A stretch of 64,000 bases of DNA from positions 232,583 through 296,582 of the forward strand of contig NZ_LMTI01000005.1 in the NCBI RefSeq assembly GCF_001510665.1, read 5' to 3'. The notes under the pieces were generated by a model. The model did no database searches, had not been told where the DNA came from, and was given only the letters and a program-made list of their open reading frames with translations. This document shows positions 42,232 through 53,443 of the stretch, one piece after another. Numbering within the stretch: the first letter of the stretch is position 1; each line of letters opens with the position of its first letter. The position numbers were made by a program, and so were the translations under genes. The DNA is from Bacillus sp. FJAT-27445. GTDB taxonomy: Bacteria > Bacillota > Bacilli > Bacillales > Cytobacillaceae.

Positions 42232-43197
42232 ATGTTGAAGTATTCGCTCCGAAGAATATTGGGCATGATCCCAATGTTGCTCCTTATCTCCATTGTCGTG
42301 TTCACCCTAGCAAAATTAATGCCGGGTGATGGACTAAGTGGAGAAATAGATCCGAATAATACAGACCCACAATACATTGAAGAAATGCGGCAAAAACTGG
42401 GGTATTATGACCCGCTTCCGGTTCAGTACTACAATTGGATTACTGACTTTGTACAGGGAGACTTCGGCAAATCTACCCGGTTCAAAATAGATGTTGCCGA
42501 TGTAATCGCTGAAAAATTGCCTAACACCTTGTTGCTTGGTGGTACGGCAATCCTGATTACTTACATCCTCGCATTCTTCATGGGGATATATGCAGGAAGG
42601 AAGCCCTATACACTTGCAGATAACCTTATTGGAGGTTTCAACTATCTGGGGCTGTCGATCCCATCATTCATTGCAGGGGTTTTCGCTATTTATATTTTCT
42701 CGTTCAATCTAAATTGGTTTCCTTCAAATGGCTCAGTCGATATTACAATAACGAACGGCACGTTTGAATGGTACTTGAGTAAACTGCATCACGTATTTTT
42801 GCCGGCTATTGTGCTGGGTTCTCTTAGTACTGCCAGCTATACGCAGTTTTTGCGGAACGACATCATTGAAAACAGCCGTAAGGATTATGTAAGGACAGCA
42901 AGGGCGAAAGGAACGCCGGTAAGCCGTATTTATAATGTGCATATCTTGCGGAATTCCATTATCCCACTCATTACCTTCCTGGGTTTTGACATTGTCGCAC
43001 TCATCAGCGGGGCAATAATTACAGAAACGATTTTTACCTATCCCGGAATTGGCCAGCTTTTCCTAAACTCTGTACGCACCAATGACTATCCAGTGATGAT
43101 GGCCCTGACCATGTTGTTTTCTTTCTTGACTTTGGTTGGAAACCTTGTAGCTGATATCCTGTACGGTGTAGTCGATCCGCGGATCAGGCTGGATTAG
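42232..43197 (+). CDS. appB: Oligopeptide ABC transporter permease AppB
   Basis: A 321-residue DppB-type permease with six helices and the EAA-loop region (YVRTARAKGTPVSRIYNVHILRN...). ATG 42232 is eight bases after AAGGAG, while ATG 42226 is too close. Confidence 0.93.
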   Translation: MLKYSLRRILGMIPMLLLISIVVFTLAKLMPGDGLSGEIDPNNTDPQYIEEMRQKLGYYDPLPVQYYNWITDFVQGDFGKSTRFKIDVADVIAEKLPNTLLLGGTAILITYILAFFMGIYAGRKPYTLADNLIGGFNYLGLSIPSFIAGVFAIYIFSFNLNWFPSNGSVDITITNGTFEWYLSKLHHVFLPAIVLGSLSTASYTQFLRNDIIENSRKDYVRTARAKGTPVSRIYNVHILRNSIIPLITFLGFDIVALISGAIITETIFTYPGIGQLFLNSVRTNDYPVMMALTMLFSFLTLVGNLVADILYGVVDPRIRLD

Positions 43198-43209
43198 GGG
43201 GAACGAATA

Positions 43210-44121
43210 ATGGAAATTATAACTCAAAAAGATACTGAATTGAATACGGGACCCCCTAAGAGAAGTCTATCTCCGATGGCGCTTGCCCGTAAAAAATTCT
43301 TAAAAAACAAACTGGCAATGACCAGCCTTATTTTTCTATTAGTTGTTGCTGTATTATCATTCCTGGCACCATACATTACTACCGCGGATGTTACCAGGAT
43401 TAATATTGGTGAAATGTCGCTGAAACCATCAGCTGATCACTGGCTTGGCACTGACAAAAGCGGGCGCGATGTTTTTACAAGGCTGCTTTATGGCGGACGA
43501 ATTTCGTTAATGGTAGGGATTTCATGTACAGTCTTTGTTATCTCTCTCGGAACTCTTATCGGTTCAATGGCGGGCTACTTTGGAGGAACTGTTGATAGCC
43601 TTCTAATGAGGTTTACTGACTTTATCCTTAACTTCCCGTTCATCGTATTCGTTATTGTTCTAAACGCAATCCTTTTTGGCTTGGTCTCAGGGGTGTGGGT
43701 ACTGATTGGAACAATCAGCCTATTGAGCTGGGGCGGCGTTGCCAGGATTGTACGAAGCAAAATTCTCTCTGAAAAAGAAAATGAGTACATCATCGCAGCG
43801 GTTTCAATCGGCTGTTCACCATTCAAGGTAATCACCAAACATCTTTTGCCTAATGTGGCATCTACGATCATTGTGCAGGCAACCATCCTGTTCGCAGGTA
43901 TGATTGTTGCTGAATCCGGCCTTAGTTACCTTGGCTTCGGAGTACCACAGGAAGTTCCGAGCTGGGGGAATATGCTATCTTCCGCGAACGAGCCGGACGT
44001 CCTGAAAGGCAAGCCATGGATTTGGATTCCGCCTGCCTTAATCATTACGACTACAATCCTCTCGATTAACTTCATTGGAGAGGGATTGAAGGATGCTTTC
44101 AACCCTAAATCTCGAAGATAA
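43210..44121 (+). CDS. appC: Oligopeptide ABC transporter permease AppC
   Basis: A 303-residue DppC-type permease: N-terminal OppC domain, GTDKSGRDVFTRLLYGGR motif, EAA loop and C-terminal helices. It is the last gene of the app operon and a terminator follows directly. Confidence 0.93.
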   Translation: MEIITQKDTELNTGPPKRSLSPMALARKKFLKNKLAMTSLIFLLVVAVLSFLAPYITTADVTRINIGEMSLKPSADHWLGTDKSGRDVFTRLLYGGRISLMVGISCTVFVISLGTLIGSMAGYFGGTVDSLLMRFTDFILNFPFIVFVIVLNAILFGLVSGVWVLIGTISLLSWGGVARIVRSKILSEKENEYIIAAVSIGCSPFKVITKHLLPNVASTIIVQATILFAGMIVAESGLSYLGFGVPQEVPSWGNMLSSANEPDVLKGKPWIWIPPALIITTTILSINFIGEGLKDAFNPKSRR

Positions 44122-44152
44122 AATCTACCATCCCAAAATGGTAGATTTTTTT
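44119..44152 (+). terminator. Terminator of the app operon
   Basis: AAAATCTACCAT pairs with ATGGTAGATTTT, followed by T residues. Confidence 0.9.
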
Positions 44153-44311
44153 GTTTTGTACTAATACGCACCCCAACCAAATCCTCCGTTTTTCGAAGTT
44201 GTATTCCAATTGAAGTGGGCTTAATATCATAAACCACGGCCACCGTACATACATTTGTTTTAAAGGGTGGACATGCTGGGAGGAAGGGTATGAACAGACG
44301 AGCTGATGTAA

Positions 44312-44527
44312 ATGGCATTTAGGGCTTTTTTCCTTTTGACTGGATTTGGGATCGCAGTTTCTGGGGGAATTAGTTTAGTCGCGTACCTTAACGTATTTGC
44401 TGCTGGAATGGGCTATTTGGAATACCTCGAATTTATATCCGGGCGGCCGGAATGTTACTTGCTCCCCGCTGGAATGTTCATTGTCATTCTAAGTATTTTT
44501 ATCCCTGGGGACATTGAAGGGAAATGA
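44312..44527 (+). CDS. Small hypothetical membrane protein
   Basis: A 71-residue protein with two hydrophobic segments (FFLLTGFGIAVSGGISLVAYL and LLPAGMFIVILSIFI) and a short charged tail. Not recognised with certainty. The ATG lacks a strong ribosome site (only GAG nearby), but the composition and the place directly before yjbA support a real gene. Confidence 0.55.
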   Translation: MAFRAFFLLTGFGIAVSGGISLVAYLNVFAAGMGYLEYLEFISGRPECYLLPAGMFIVILSIFIPGDIEGK

Positions 44528-44615
44528 GTGGATTCATCGACTAAATAAGGAATAATTTAACTTGACGCTGCCTATACTGATTGACAAATGGATTCTTGAA
44601 GTGAGGGGTCGGTCA

Positions 44616-45362
44616 ATGTTATATCTTCATGATGTCTGGGTGAACTGGTTTGAAGGGGAGGAAAATGGCTACAATGTCTGCCATTTTCACGAATGGAGGA
44701 AGGATGATGGCGTTGAGCTGCTTGACCAGGTACCACTTTTGAAGGTGGAACAAGTCTTGTTCCGGTACATTGAAAATGACCTTGCGTCATTGCCTCAACA
44801 GCTAATGGATGATATTTACCAGAAGGCGTATTTAAGAAAAAATCATGAGCGGATTCAACTTGACTATTGTTTCATCATTAGTGATGGAATGGAGATATTG
44901 GCAGTGGACACGATCGGGTATAATATACCGGTCAGAAAAAGCAGGCTTATCCCGCGACAGGAGCAGCTAGTTTATGAAATGCTTGAGAGCCATGATCCCA
45001 TTGTTTACAAGTTTAAGCCTGAACAGGATTCAAAGGAATTCCACATCCTTTCCCCCGAGCCCGAACTGATGACAGGGCTGACGCGAAAGGAAAGGCAGCT
45101 GAAACAGCTATTATTTATGGCCCTTGACCAGCTTCAATCATCGGGTAATGAAGCTGAAGTTCGTTACTGGTATACGGAATGGTCACCGGAAAATTATCAG
45201 GAAATCCAAAAAATGAATTTTGAAGAAGCCTGGAGGCATCTTTTTGCTAAAGTGAAGCCGGGATGGACCCGAAAACATGAACATTTTTGTGAAAACCTAA
45301 TAAAAGGCCAGCCGTTTTTTGAAAAACTGTGGGAAATGGAACACGGTCCAAAGGTGAATTGA
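44616..45362 (+). CDS. yjbA: UPF0736 protein YjbA
   Basis: A 248-residue soluble acidic protein ([20 protein letters not shown] opening) matching UPF0736/YjbA in length and position between app and trpS. Function unknown. ATG 44616 follows GAGGGG with seven-base spacing; the TTG 18 codons upstream has no site. Confidence 0.9.
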   Translation: MLYLHDVWVNWFEGEENGYNVCHFHEWRKDDGVELLDQVPLLKVEQVLFRYIENDLASLPQQLMDDIYQKAYLRKNHERIQLDYCFIISDGMEILAVDTIGYNIPVRKSRLIPRQEQLVYEMLESHDPIVYKFKPEQDSKEFHILSPEPELMTGLTRKERQLKQLLFMALDQLQSSGNEAEVRYWYTEWSPENYQEIQKMNFEEAWRHLFAKVKPGWTRKHEHFCENLIKGQPFFEKLWEMEHGPKVN

Positions 45363-45525
45363 CTTTGACAGAACGACATTTGATTAGGGCCTTTCAGGCG
45401 TAGAATAAAAACGCAATTGCCAAAAACAAAAATCGTTTTACTACTATAGAAAACCTGCTGCGTTTCTTCTATTAAATAGGATGTACTAATAAATAGCACA
45501 CTTAGCCATATGGCAATATAAACAC

Positions 45526-45565
45526 AAAGAGGCTCCTTCTCAACTCAACGGGAAGCCTCTTTTAA
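45526..45565 (-). terminator. Terminator after trpS
   Basis: On the minus strand AGAGGCTTCC pairs with GGAGCCTCT, then TTGTGTTT. Confidence 0.75.
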
Positions 45566-45582
45566 TTTATACCTTCAAATAG

Positions 45583-46593
<1,011 letters not shown>

Positions 46594-46608
46594 TTATTTT
46601 TCAAAAAT

Positions 46609-46880
46609 AATAAAAAAAAGACCATTCGTCCCCCATATGGATAGGGACGAATGGTCCGCGGTGCCACCCTAATTGCTAAAAAAGCCTCTTTCCCCCTTGT
46701 AGAGGGGAGCCATTTTAACGCTTGGTATGCGCCGGGAGATACTAAATTTCTTTCCCGGGGCTCGAAAGTCCATTCCTGAATGCCGGTTGTTTGTTCGCAC
46801 CATCCACAAACTCTCTGGAAACCTTAGCAGCCAGTACTATTCTTTGTCATAGCCTGATCATTTTGATTGTAGTAATAAAA
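46609..46880 (-). promoter_or_regulatory. T-box leader of trpS (tryptophan)
   Basis: On the minus strand the leader has a long Stem I, a Trp specifier TGG (complement of 46770-46772, in GGAATGGACTTTCGAG), and the T-box AGGGTGGCACCGCGG (complement of 46656-46670). It ends with a terminator whose arms are GGACCATTCGTCCC and GGGACGAATGGTC, followed by T residues. Uncharged tRNA-Trp should favour read-through into trpS. Confidence 0.95.
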
Positions 46881-47324
46881 TACATCAAAATCCTTATAAA
46901 ATCAAGGTAAAAGGAAGGAAATACCTTTCAGAGGCCTAAATAGGCATTTTACGGCAAATAACCATTATATTACCTGTGGGAATATTATAAAATTATAGTG
47001 GAATAATGGATGAGCACCGTGATTCATGCTTGCATTCAAGTTTTAAAGTATTTATAATAAACGTAACAAACGATAACTTTACTGAAATGTCAATCTATTA
47101 CAATTGTATGGCCGTTGCCGGGGAGCAAAAAAGCCGGTTTATAACTTTTGGAGATTTATGAATCTTAAAAGCTATAAAGTTGCTTTTTTTATTTGTTTTA
47201 ATTTGATAAGGTTTCCGATGAATTATCAGACTATTAAAACATTACCTACAGGACATACAAATGTAACAGCGTAGAAGGACAAGGGTTATCTGTTTGCCGA
47301 CAATTACCATAAGGGGGTAAGACC
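46881..47324. other. Intergenic stretch between trpS leader and oppA
   Basis: AT-rich, with no credible gene. It should hold the trpS promoter on the minus strand and the opp promoter on the plus strand. The only strong element seen is the long hairpin listed next. Confidence 0.5.
47125..47190 (+). terminator. Long imperfect hairpin with T tail upstream of oppA
   Basis: GCAAAAAAGCCGGTTTATAAC... folds back on ...GCTATAAAGTTGCTTTTTTT with inner AGATT-TATG-AATCT pairs. On the plus strand it reads as an intrinsic terminator 135 bp before oppA. It could attenuate a transcript that begins near a weak TACAAT at 47099. Confidence 0.5.
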
Positions 47325-48959
47325 GTGAAGAAAAGATTTTCAATCTTTTTTAGCATGCTTATTGTAATGAGCATGTTCCTTGCAGCTTGCAGCGGCGGCA
47401 ATAATGCCAACGGTGACAAGAAGGACGACAAGAAAAAAGACGTACCGCAGGAAATGAAAGTAAATATCAACTCTGAACCATTCTCCCTGCACCCTGGGTT
47501 GGCTAACGACGCTACATCAGGCGGCGTGTTGCTTCAGACATTCGAAGGCTTGACCCGTATCGACAAGGACGGAAAGCCGCAGCCTGCGATGGCCGAGGAT
47601 ATCGAGGTTTCAGACGACCTGACACAGTACACTTTTAAGATTAGAGATGCAAAGTGGACAAATGGCGATCCTGTAACAGCCAATGATTTCGTTTATGCCT
47701 GGAGATGGGCAGTTGACCCAGCAAACCAGTCACAGTATGCATACCAGCTTTATTATGTTAAAGGCGGCCAAGCAATCAACGAAGGCAAAGCTAAGCCTGA
47801 AACTCTTGGCGTTGAAGCCAAGGATGATAAGACCCTAGTTGTTACACTTGAGAACGCGACTCCATATTTCCTGGAGCTGACTGCGTTCTACACATATTTC
47901 CCTGTTAATGAAAAAGTAGCTTCAGCAAATCCTGAGTGGTATACAGATGCAGGCGATAACTATGTATCCAATGGTCCTTTCAAAATGACTTCATGGGACC
48001 ACCAGAACGAAATCGTTATTGAAAAGAACGATGACTACTGGGATGCAGATGCTGTAAGCCTGAAAAAAGTTGAAATGTACATGATTAACGATCCTGGTAC
48101 TGAGTTGTCAATGTTTGAAAACGGAGAGCTTGACTGGGCTGGATCTCCTTTCGGTACACTTCCAACTGATGCACTTAAGAATCTGAAAGACCAGGGCATC
48201 CTAAATATTAAGCCGATTGCGGGTACTTACTGGTACAAGTTCCAGACTGAACAACCACCTTTGAACAATAAGAATATCCGTAAGGCGCTTGCATATGCCA
48301 TCGACCGCAAGGCAGTGGTAGAAAATATTACACAGGGCGGCCAGGTACCTGCAATGGCAATCGTACCGCCTTCCATGATTAAAGAAAATGATAAAGGCTA
48401 TTTCAAAGACCATGATGTCGATAAAGCAAAGGAATTCCTTGCTGAAGGACTGAAAGAACTTGGGTTGAAGGATGCTTCCGAGCTTCCAAAAATCACACTT
48501 TCCTATAACACTTCCGAAGCACACCAAAAGATTGCCCAGGCAATCCAGGATATGTGGAAGAAGGACCTTGGAATTGAAGTTACCCTTGACAATTCCGAGT
48601 GGGCAGTTTACATCGACAAGATGCATAAGGGAGACTACATGGTCGGCCGTATGGGCTGGCTAGGCGACTTTAACGACCCGATCAACTTCCTTGAAATTTA
48701 CCGTGACAAACTTGGCGGCAACAACGATACTTTCTGGGAAAATGCAGAATATAAGCAGCTTCTAATCGATTCTCAAAAAGAAGGCGATGCCAACAAGCGC
48801 CTTGAAATGCTGAAACAAGCAGAATCAATCTTCATGGATGAAATGCCGGCTGCTCCAATCTACTTCTATACAAACGTTTGGGTTAAGAAAGACAACCTGA
48901 AGGGTGTAGTTGTATCGGGACTTGGCGATGTCCAGCTGAAGTGGGCAAAATTTGAATAA
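47325..48959 (+). CDS. oppA: Oligopeptide-binding lipoprotein OppA
   Basis: A 544-residue family 5 solute-binding lipoprotein with lipobox LAAC (Cys22) and an OppA-type body (SEPFSLHPGLANDATSGGVL, TYWYKFQTEQPPLNN). It is the receptor of the Opp importer, which in B. subtilis also takes up signalling peptides for competence and sporulation. AAGGGGG precedes the start. It is separated from oppB by three hairpins, in line with excess receptor. Confidence 0.94.
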   Translation: MKKRFSIFFSMLIVMSMFLAACSGGNNANGDKKDDKKKDVPQEMKVNINSEPFSLHPGLANDATSGGVLLQTFEGLTRIDKDGKPQPAMAEDIEVSDDLTQYTFKIRDAKWTNGDPVTANDFVYAWRWAVDPANQSQYAYQLYYVKGGQAINEGKAKPETLGVEAKDDKTLVVTLENATPYFLELTAFYTYFPVNEKVASANPEWYTDAGDNYVSNGPFKMTSWDHQNEIVIEKNDDYWDADAVSLKKVEMYMINDPGTELSMFENGELDWAGSPFGTLPTDALKNLKDQGILNIKPIAGTYWYKFQTEQPPLNNKNIRKALAYAIDRKAVVENITQGGQVPAMAIVPPSMIKENDKGYFKDHDVDKAKEFLAEGLKELGLKDASELPKITLSYNTSEAHQKIAQAIQDMWKKDLGIEVTLDNSEWAVYIDKMHKGDYMVGRMGWLGDFNDPINFLEIYRDKLGGNNDTFWENAEYKQLLIDSQKEGDANKRLEMLKQAESIFMDEMPAAPIYFYTNVWVKKDNLKGVVVSGLGDVQLKWAKFE

Positions 48960-48991
48960 GCAAAGCTAAATAAAGTTTTACAACTGAGGCA

Positions 48992-49020
48992 GGTATATGG
49001 GTGTATGGATCCCATATACC
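48992..49020 (+). repeat. Perfect 10-bp inverted repeat after oppA
   Basis: GGTATATGGG/CCCATATACC. Probably stabilises or partly terminates the oppA message. Confidence 0.7.
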
Positions 49021-49087
49021 TTCCTTTCTGAATACGGCCATATTGGATAAATATTCTGAAGTATAGAAAAATTAGGCATTCCATGAG

Positions 49088-49114
49088 ACTTGGCGTATGC
49101 ATGCCAAGTTTTTC
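49088..49114 (+). terminator. Terminator-like hairpin 1 between oppA and oppB
   Basis: ACTTGGC/GCCAAGT stem with TTTTTC tail. Confidence 0.7.
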
Positions 49115-49182
49115 TAAGCTTTCAGACTCTTTTTTGAAAATATTTCCGGTTCAGGTATACTCTTTGGCTTTTCTGCAAAAGA

Positions 49183-49206
49183 TCTTGGCTTTGGCCAAGT
49201 TTTTTA
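49183..49206 (+). terminator. Terminator-like hairpin 2 between oppA and oppB
   Basis: CTTGGC-TTTG-GCCAAG with six T residues, only about 40 bp before oppB. It repeats the CTTGGC/GCCAAG stem found 95 bp upstream. Confidence 0.7.
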
Positions 49207-49243
49207 TAGAGAAGCTAAAGGGCAAACATTGGAGGTGGGTACT

Positions 49244-50179
49244 TTGGTTAGATACATCTTTAGAAGATTGCTTTTTATGCTGGTTTCCCTATTCCTGATT
49301 ATTACGGCCACTTTTTTCCTGATGAGGCTGGCTCCGGGTAACCCGTTCACATCCGAAAAACAATTGCCTGCGGAAATCGAAAAGGCGCTGAACGAGCATT
49401 ATGGATTGGACCAGCCGTGGTATGTCCAATATGGGGAATATTTGGGCAGGATTGCACAGTGGGATTTTGGTCCATCGTTTAAATACAAAGCAAGAACTGT
49501 AAATGACCTTATTGAAACAGGGTTCCCAGTATCGCTCGCATTGGGGCTCGAAGCCATTTTCATTGCAGTCTCTCTTGGAGTGCTATTGGGCATTATCGCA
49601 GCATTAAGGCATAACAAATGGCAGGATTATGGTGCGATGATTTTTGCGATTTTAGGAATTTCTGTCCCATCCTTTATAATGGCATCAGTCCTTCAATACA
49701 TTTTTGCAATCAAGCTTCAAATCCTTCCAGTTGCTCGTTGGGACTCTTTTGCACATACAATCCTGCCTGCACTTGCACTGGCATCAACACCAATGGCCTT
49801 TATCGCCCGTTTGACCCGTTCAAGCATGCTGGAGGTATTATCGAATGATTATATCCGAACAGCTAAGGCGAAGGGACTGAGCGAAAGGGCAATTACCGTG
49901 AAACATGCGATCAGGAACGCGCTATTGCCTGTCGTTACGTATTTGGGACCTCTTTCCGCAAGTGTCATTACGGGAAGCTTCGTCATTGAAAAGATTTTTG
50001 GAGTCCCAGGCCTTGGTTCACATTTTGTAACATCAATCACCAACCGCGATTACACAGTAATAATGGGTGTTACAGTATTTTTCAGTATCATCTTGCTAAT
50101 GGCCATTCTCCTCGTCGACATCGCGTATGGCTTGATTGATCCGCGGATTAAACTGGCTGGCGGAAAGAAAGGAGAATAA
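49244..50179 (+). CDS. oppB: Oligopeptide ABC transporter permease OppB
   Basis: A 311-residue permease with six helices and EAA loop ([21 protein letters not shown]). Start is TTG 49244 behind GGAGGTGGG, giving an N-terminus [19 protein letters not shown] equivalent to B. subtilis OppB. The longer reading from 49229 begins before the ribosome site. Confidence 0.94.
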   Translation: MVRYIFRRLLFMLVSLFLIITATFFLMRLAPGNPFTSEKQLPAEIEKALNEHYGLDQPWYVQYGEYLGRIAQWDFGPSFKYKARTVNDLIETGFPVSLALGLEAIFIAVSLGVLLGIIAALRHNKWQDYGAMIFAILGISVPSFIMASVLQYIFAIKLQILPVARWDSFAHTILPALALASTPMAFIARLTRSSMLEVLSNDYIRTAKAKGLSERAITVKHAIRNALLPVVTYLGPLSASVITGSFVIEKIFGVPGLGSHFVTSITNRDYTVIMGVTVFFSIILLMAILLVDIAYGLIDPRIKLAGGKKGE

Positions 50180-50182
50180 ACA

Positions 50183-51097
50183 ATGCAGATATCAAAAGAA
50201 AAATTCCAAATTGTAGGTTCAAGGGCATCCGAAGCGGAAAGGATTTCGAAGCCAAGCCTTTCTTTCTGGAAAGACGTTACCATCCGTTTCCGAAAAAACA
50301 AGCTTGCCATGTTTGGTATTGTTCTCCTGATCATGTTGATTTTCATGGCAATCGCTGGACCGCATATGACTGACCATGACTATCGGACGAATAACCTGAT
50401 GAATACGAATAAAGCGCCAAGCAGCGAGCATTGGTTCGGTACTGATGATCTTGGGCGCGATGTGTTCGCGCGTACATGGGAAGGCGCAAGGATTTCCTTG
50501 TTCATTGGGGTTGCCGCCGCACTTGTTGACTTCTTTATCGGGGTCTTTTATGGTGGGTTGGCAGGCTACAAGGGGGGACGCATCGATGACATGATGATGC
50601 GGATAGCGGATATCCTCTGGGGGATACCATACCTGTTACTTGTAATCCTTTTAATGGTTGTTCTTGGACAAAGTGTCGGAACGATGATCCTCGCTATGAC
50701 GATAACAGGCTGGATCAATATGTCGCGGATTGTCCGTGGGCAGGTCCTTTCCCTAAAGAACCAGGAATTCGTACTGGCCTCAAGGACCCTCGGTGCGGAT
50801 TTGCCGCGTATCATGGGCAAGCATCTCATTCCCAATACGATGGGGCCGATTCTTGTTACGATGACTTTATCAATTCCTTCTGCTATTTTTACAGAATCAT
50901 TTTTAAGTTATCTCGGGCTTGGATTGACGCCTCCGTTTGCAAGTTGGGGAACAATGGCTTCAGATGGCTTGCCGGCTCTTAAATATTATCCTTGGCGCCT
51001 ATTCTTCCCGGCTACGTTTATCTGTTTGACCATCTTTGCCTTCAACGTAATCGGTGACGGGTTGCGCGACGCATTGGATCCAAGACTAAGGAAATAA
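50183..51097 (+). CDS. oppC: Oligopeptide ABC transporter permease OppC
   Basis: A 304-residue permease with N-terminal OppC domain, GTDDLGRDVFARTWEGARIS motif and EAA loop. It starts three bases after oppB. Confidence 0.94.
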   Translation: MQISKEKFQIVGSRASEAERISKPSLSFWKDVTIRFRKNKLAMFGIVLLIMLIFMAIAGPHMTDHDYRTNNLMNTNKAPSSEHWFGTDDLGRDVFARTWEGARISLFIGVAAALVDFFIGVFYGGLAGYKGGRIDDMMMRIADILWGIPYLLLVILLMVVLGQSVGTMILAMTITGWINMSRIVRGQVLSLKNQEFVLASRTLGADLPRIMGKHLIPNTMGPILVTMTLSIPSAIFTESFLSYLGLGLTPPFASWGTMASDGLPALKYYPWRLFFPATFICLTIFAFNVIGDGLRDALDPRLRK

Positions 51098-51110
51098 GGG
51101 GGAATGAGAA

Positions 51111-52178
51111 ATGACTAAATTACTTGAAGTTAAGAATCTGGAAGTCTCATTCCAGACTTATGGTGGAGAAGTACGGGCTGTCAGGGGTGTCAGCTTCGAC
51201 TTGAATAAAGGGGAAACTCTAGCAATTGTAGGCGAATCGGGATCTGGGAAAAGTGTAACCGCCCAGACCATAATGAAACTTATCCCAATGCCTCCTGGCA
51301 AAATTAAAGGCGGCCAGATTATCTTCAATGGCGAAGATATCGTTACGAAAAAAGAGCGGCAAATGGAGAAGATCCGCGGGAAAGAAATTAGTATGATTTT
51401 CCAGGATCCGATGACCTCCTTGAATCCGACCATGAAGATTGGGCGCCAAATCATGGAAGGCCTGATTAAGCACCAAAATATGAGTACTGCGGCCGCAAAG
51501 GAACGTGCGGTGGAAATGCTTCGTCTTGTCGGTATCCCAATGCCTGAACGGCGGGTCAACCAGTACCCGCATGAATTTTCAGGCGGTATGAGGCAGCGTG
51601 CGATGATTGCGATTGCCCTCGCAGCCAATCCGCAGCTCTTGATTGCAGATGAGCCGACTACAGCGCTTGATGTTACTATCCAGGCTCAAATCCTTGATTT
51701 AATGAATGACCTTCAAAGCAAGATGGATACATCGATTATCTTCATCACCCATGATTTAGGGGTTGTTGCGAATGTTGCAGACAGGGTTGTCGTTATGTAT
51801 GCAGGCCAGATTGTTGAAATGGGCACCGTGGACGAAATTTTCTATGATCCGCGCCATCCATATACATGGGGGCTGCTCGCTTCGATGCCAAGCCTCGACA
51901 GCGATGACAAATCCGATCTTGCCGCCATTCCGGGAACTCCGCCTGACCTGACAGACCCGCCAAAAGGCGATGCGTTTGCGGCAAGGAACCCGTACGCAAT
52001 GGCTATTGATTTTGAGCAAGAGCCGCCATTGTTCCAAATTTCGGAGACCCATTTCGCTAAAACATGGCTCCTTCATCCGGATGCACCAAAAGTCGAGCCG
52101 CCTGATGCAGTGAAGAAACGGATGAGGAAGCTGGCCTCTGCGTTCGATGAGCCAAGGCTTGTCAAGGAGGGGAAATAG
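51111..52178 (+). CDS. oppD: Oligopeptide ABC transporter ATPase OppD
   Basis: A 355-residue ABC ATPase: Walker A VGESGSGKSV, signature FSGGMRQR, Walker B LLIADEPTTALD. The C-terminal part lacks the cysteine cluster of AppD and ends in a basic tail, as in B. subtilis OppD. Confidence 0.94.
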   Translation: MTKLLEVKNLEVSFQTYGGEVRAVRGVSFDLNKGETLAIVGESGSGKSVTAQTIMKLIPMPPGKIKGGQIIFNGEDIVTKKERQMEKIRGKEISMIFQDPMTSLNPTMKIGRQIMEGLIKHQNMSTAAAKERAVEMLRLVGIPMPERRVNQYPHEFSGGMRQRAMIAIALAANPQLLIADEPTTALDVTIQAQILDLMNDLQSKMDTSIIFITHDLGVVANVADRVVVMYAGQIVEMGTVDEIFYDPRHPYTWGLLASMPSLDSDDKSDLAAIPGTPPDLTDPPKGDAFAARNPYAMAIDFEQEPPLFQISETHFAKTWLLHPDAPKVEPPDAVKKRMRKLASAFDEPRLVKEGK

Positions 52179-53111
52179 ATGGCTGAAAAATTGGTTGAAA
52201 TAAAAAACCTGAAACAGTACTTCAATGTGGGACGGCCAAATATGGTCAAAGCTGTTGACGGTGTATCATTCGATATTTACAAAGGTGAGACACTTGGTCT
52301 GGTAGGGGAGTCCGGATGCGGGAAGTCGACAACCGGCAGGACAATTATCCGCCTCTATGACGCTACTGATGGCCAGGTACTCTTTAATGGAGAAGATGTC
52401 CACGGACATAAGTCCACTAAGAAATTAAAAGAATTTAATCGGAAAATGCAGATGATTTTCCAGGATCCATATGCTTCCCTGAACCCTAGGATGACGGTGG
52501 CTGATATCATTGCCGAAGGTATCGACATCCATGGCCTTGCCAAGAATAGGAAGGCGAGAATGGAAAGGGTATATGAACTGCTTGAGACAGTCGGCTTGAA
52601 CAAGGAACACGCTAACAGGTACCCGCACGAATTTTCCGGTGGACAAAGACAGCGTATCGGCATTGCCCGGGCACTTGCGGTTGAGCCGGATTTCATCATT
52701 GCGGACGAGCCTATTTCCGCGCTTGATGTATCCATCCAGGCACAGGTAGTCAACTTGTTGAAGAAATTGCAGAGAGAAAAGGGCCTGACGTACTTGTTCA
52801 TCGCTCACGATCTCTCCATGGTCAAGTACATCAGTGATAGGATTGGCGTCATGTACTACGGAAAGCTGGTTGAATTGGCTCCAGCGGAAGAATTGTATAA
52901 AAATCCGTTACATCCTTATACGCAATCCCTGCTATCAGCGATTCCGCTTCCGGACCCAGATAGTGAACGGACAAGGAAAAGAGTGCCTTATAATCCAAGC
53001 ACCCATAATTATAGCGAGAATGAAGAAGTTGAATTGAGGGAAATAGTTACTGGCCACTTCGTGTATTGCTCCAAGAAAGAATTTGAGCAGTACAAGGCCC
53101 AGTACAAATAA
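52179..53111 (+). CDS. oppF: Oligopeptide ABC transporter ATPase OppF
   Basis: A 310-residue ABC ATPase: Walker [11 protein letters not shown], signature FSGGQRQR, Walker [13 protein letters not shown]. The ATG follows the oppD stop with no gap; AAGGAGGGG lies in the end of oppD. Last gene of the operon. Confidence 0.94.
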   Translation: MAEKLVEIKNLKQYFNVGRPNMVKAVDGVSFDIYKGETLGLVGESGCGKSTTGRTIIRLYDATDGQVLFNGEDVHGHKSTKKLKEFNRKMQMIFQDPYASLNPRMTVADIIAEGIDIHGLAKNRKARMERVYELLETVGLNKEHANRYPHEFSGGQRQRIGIARALAVEPDFIIADEPISALDVSIQAQVVNLLKKLQREKGLTYLFIAHDLSMVKYISDRIGVMYYGKLVELAPAEELYKNPLHPYTQSLLSAIPLPDPDSERTRKRVPYNPSTHNYSENEEVELREIVTGHFVYCSKKEFEQYKAQYK

Positions 53112-53117
53112 GAACTT

Positions 53118-53150
53118 GAGCCGGCAACAATGCCGGCTCATCTTTTTTTT
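53118..53150 (+). terminator. Terminator of the opp operon
   Basis: GAGCCGGCA-ACAA-TGCCGGCTC followed by eight T residues. Confidence 0.93.
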
Positions 53151-53215
53151 CGCATATACTTTGGTGGAATGGGTAAACGAAATCCAACAAGGATGCTGAG
53201 CTGTATGGAAATAAA

Positions 53216-53251
53216 TATGGCTGCAGAACCATTCCAGGTTCGCAGCCATAA
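53216..53251 (-). terminator. Terminator of the small membrane-protein gene
   Basis: On the minus strand TATGGCTGC-GAACC and GGTTC-T-GCAGCCATA pair around TGGAAT, followed by TTTATTT. Confidence 0.8.
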
Positions 53252-53260
53252 CAATCCAAA

Positions 53261-53443
53261 TTATTTTTTCCCACCGACTGCGTTCCAGCCGGTTATAAAC
53301 TTTGAAGCCTGATCAGTGAATTCGGTTCGGTTTTTTCTTCCAAAAATATTTTCCCCAATACCGTTGGTAATGACTCCCATCAAAGCGGTGATCCCAACAA
53401 TCAAAACAGTGACGATAGCAAAATCCGTAATATAACCTGCCAT
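53261..53443 (-). CDS. Small hypothetical membrane protein
   Basis: A 60-residue protein with one long hydrophobic helix (FAIVTVLIVGITALMGVI) and a polar C-terminal half (GRKNRTEFTDQASKF). Not recognised. Start 53443 is preferred because GGGGAAG lies nine bases upstream, while the longer frame from 53476 has no site. It stands alone between oppF and spx, convergent with oppF. Confidence 0.65.
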   Translation of the reverse strand: MAGYITDFAIVTVLIVGITALMGVITNGIGENIFGRKNRTEFTDQASKFITGWNAVGGKK

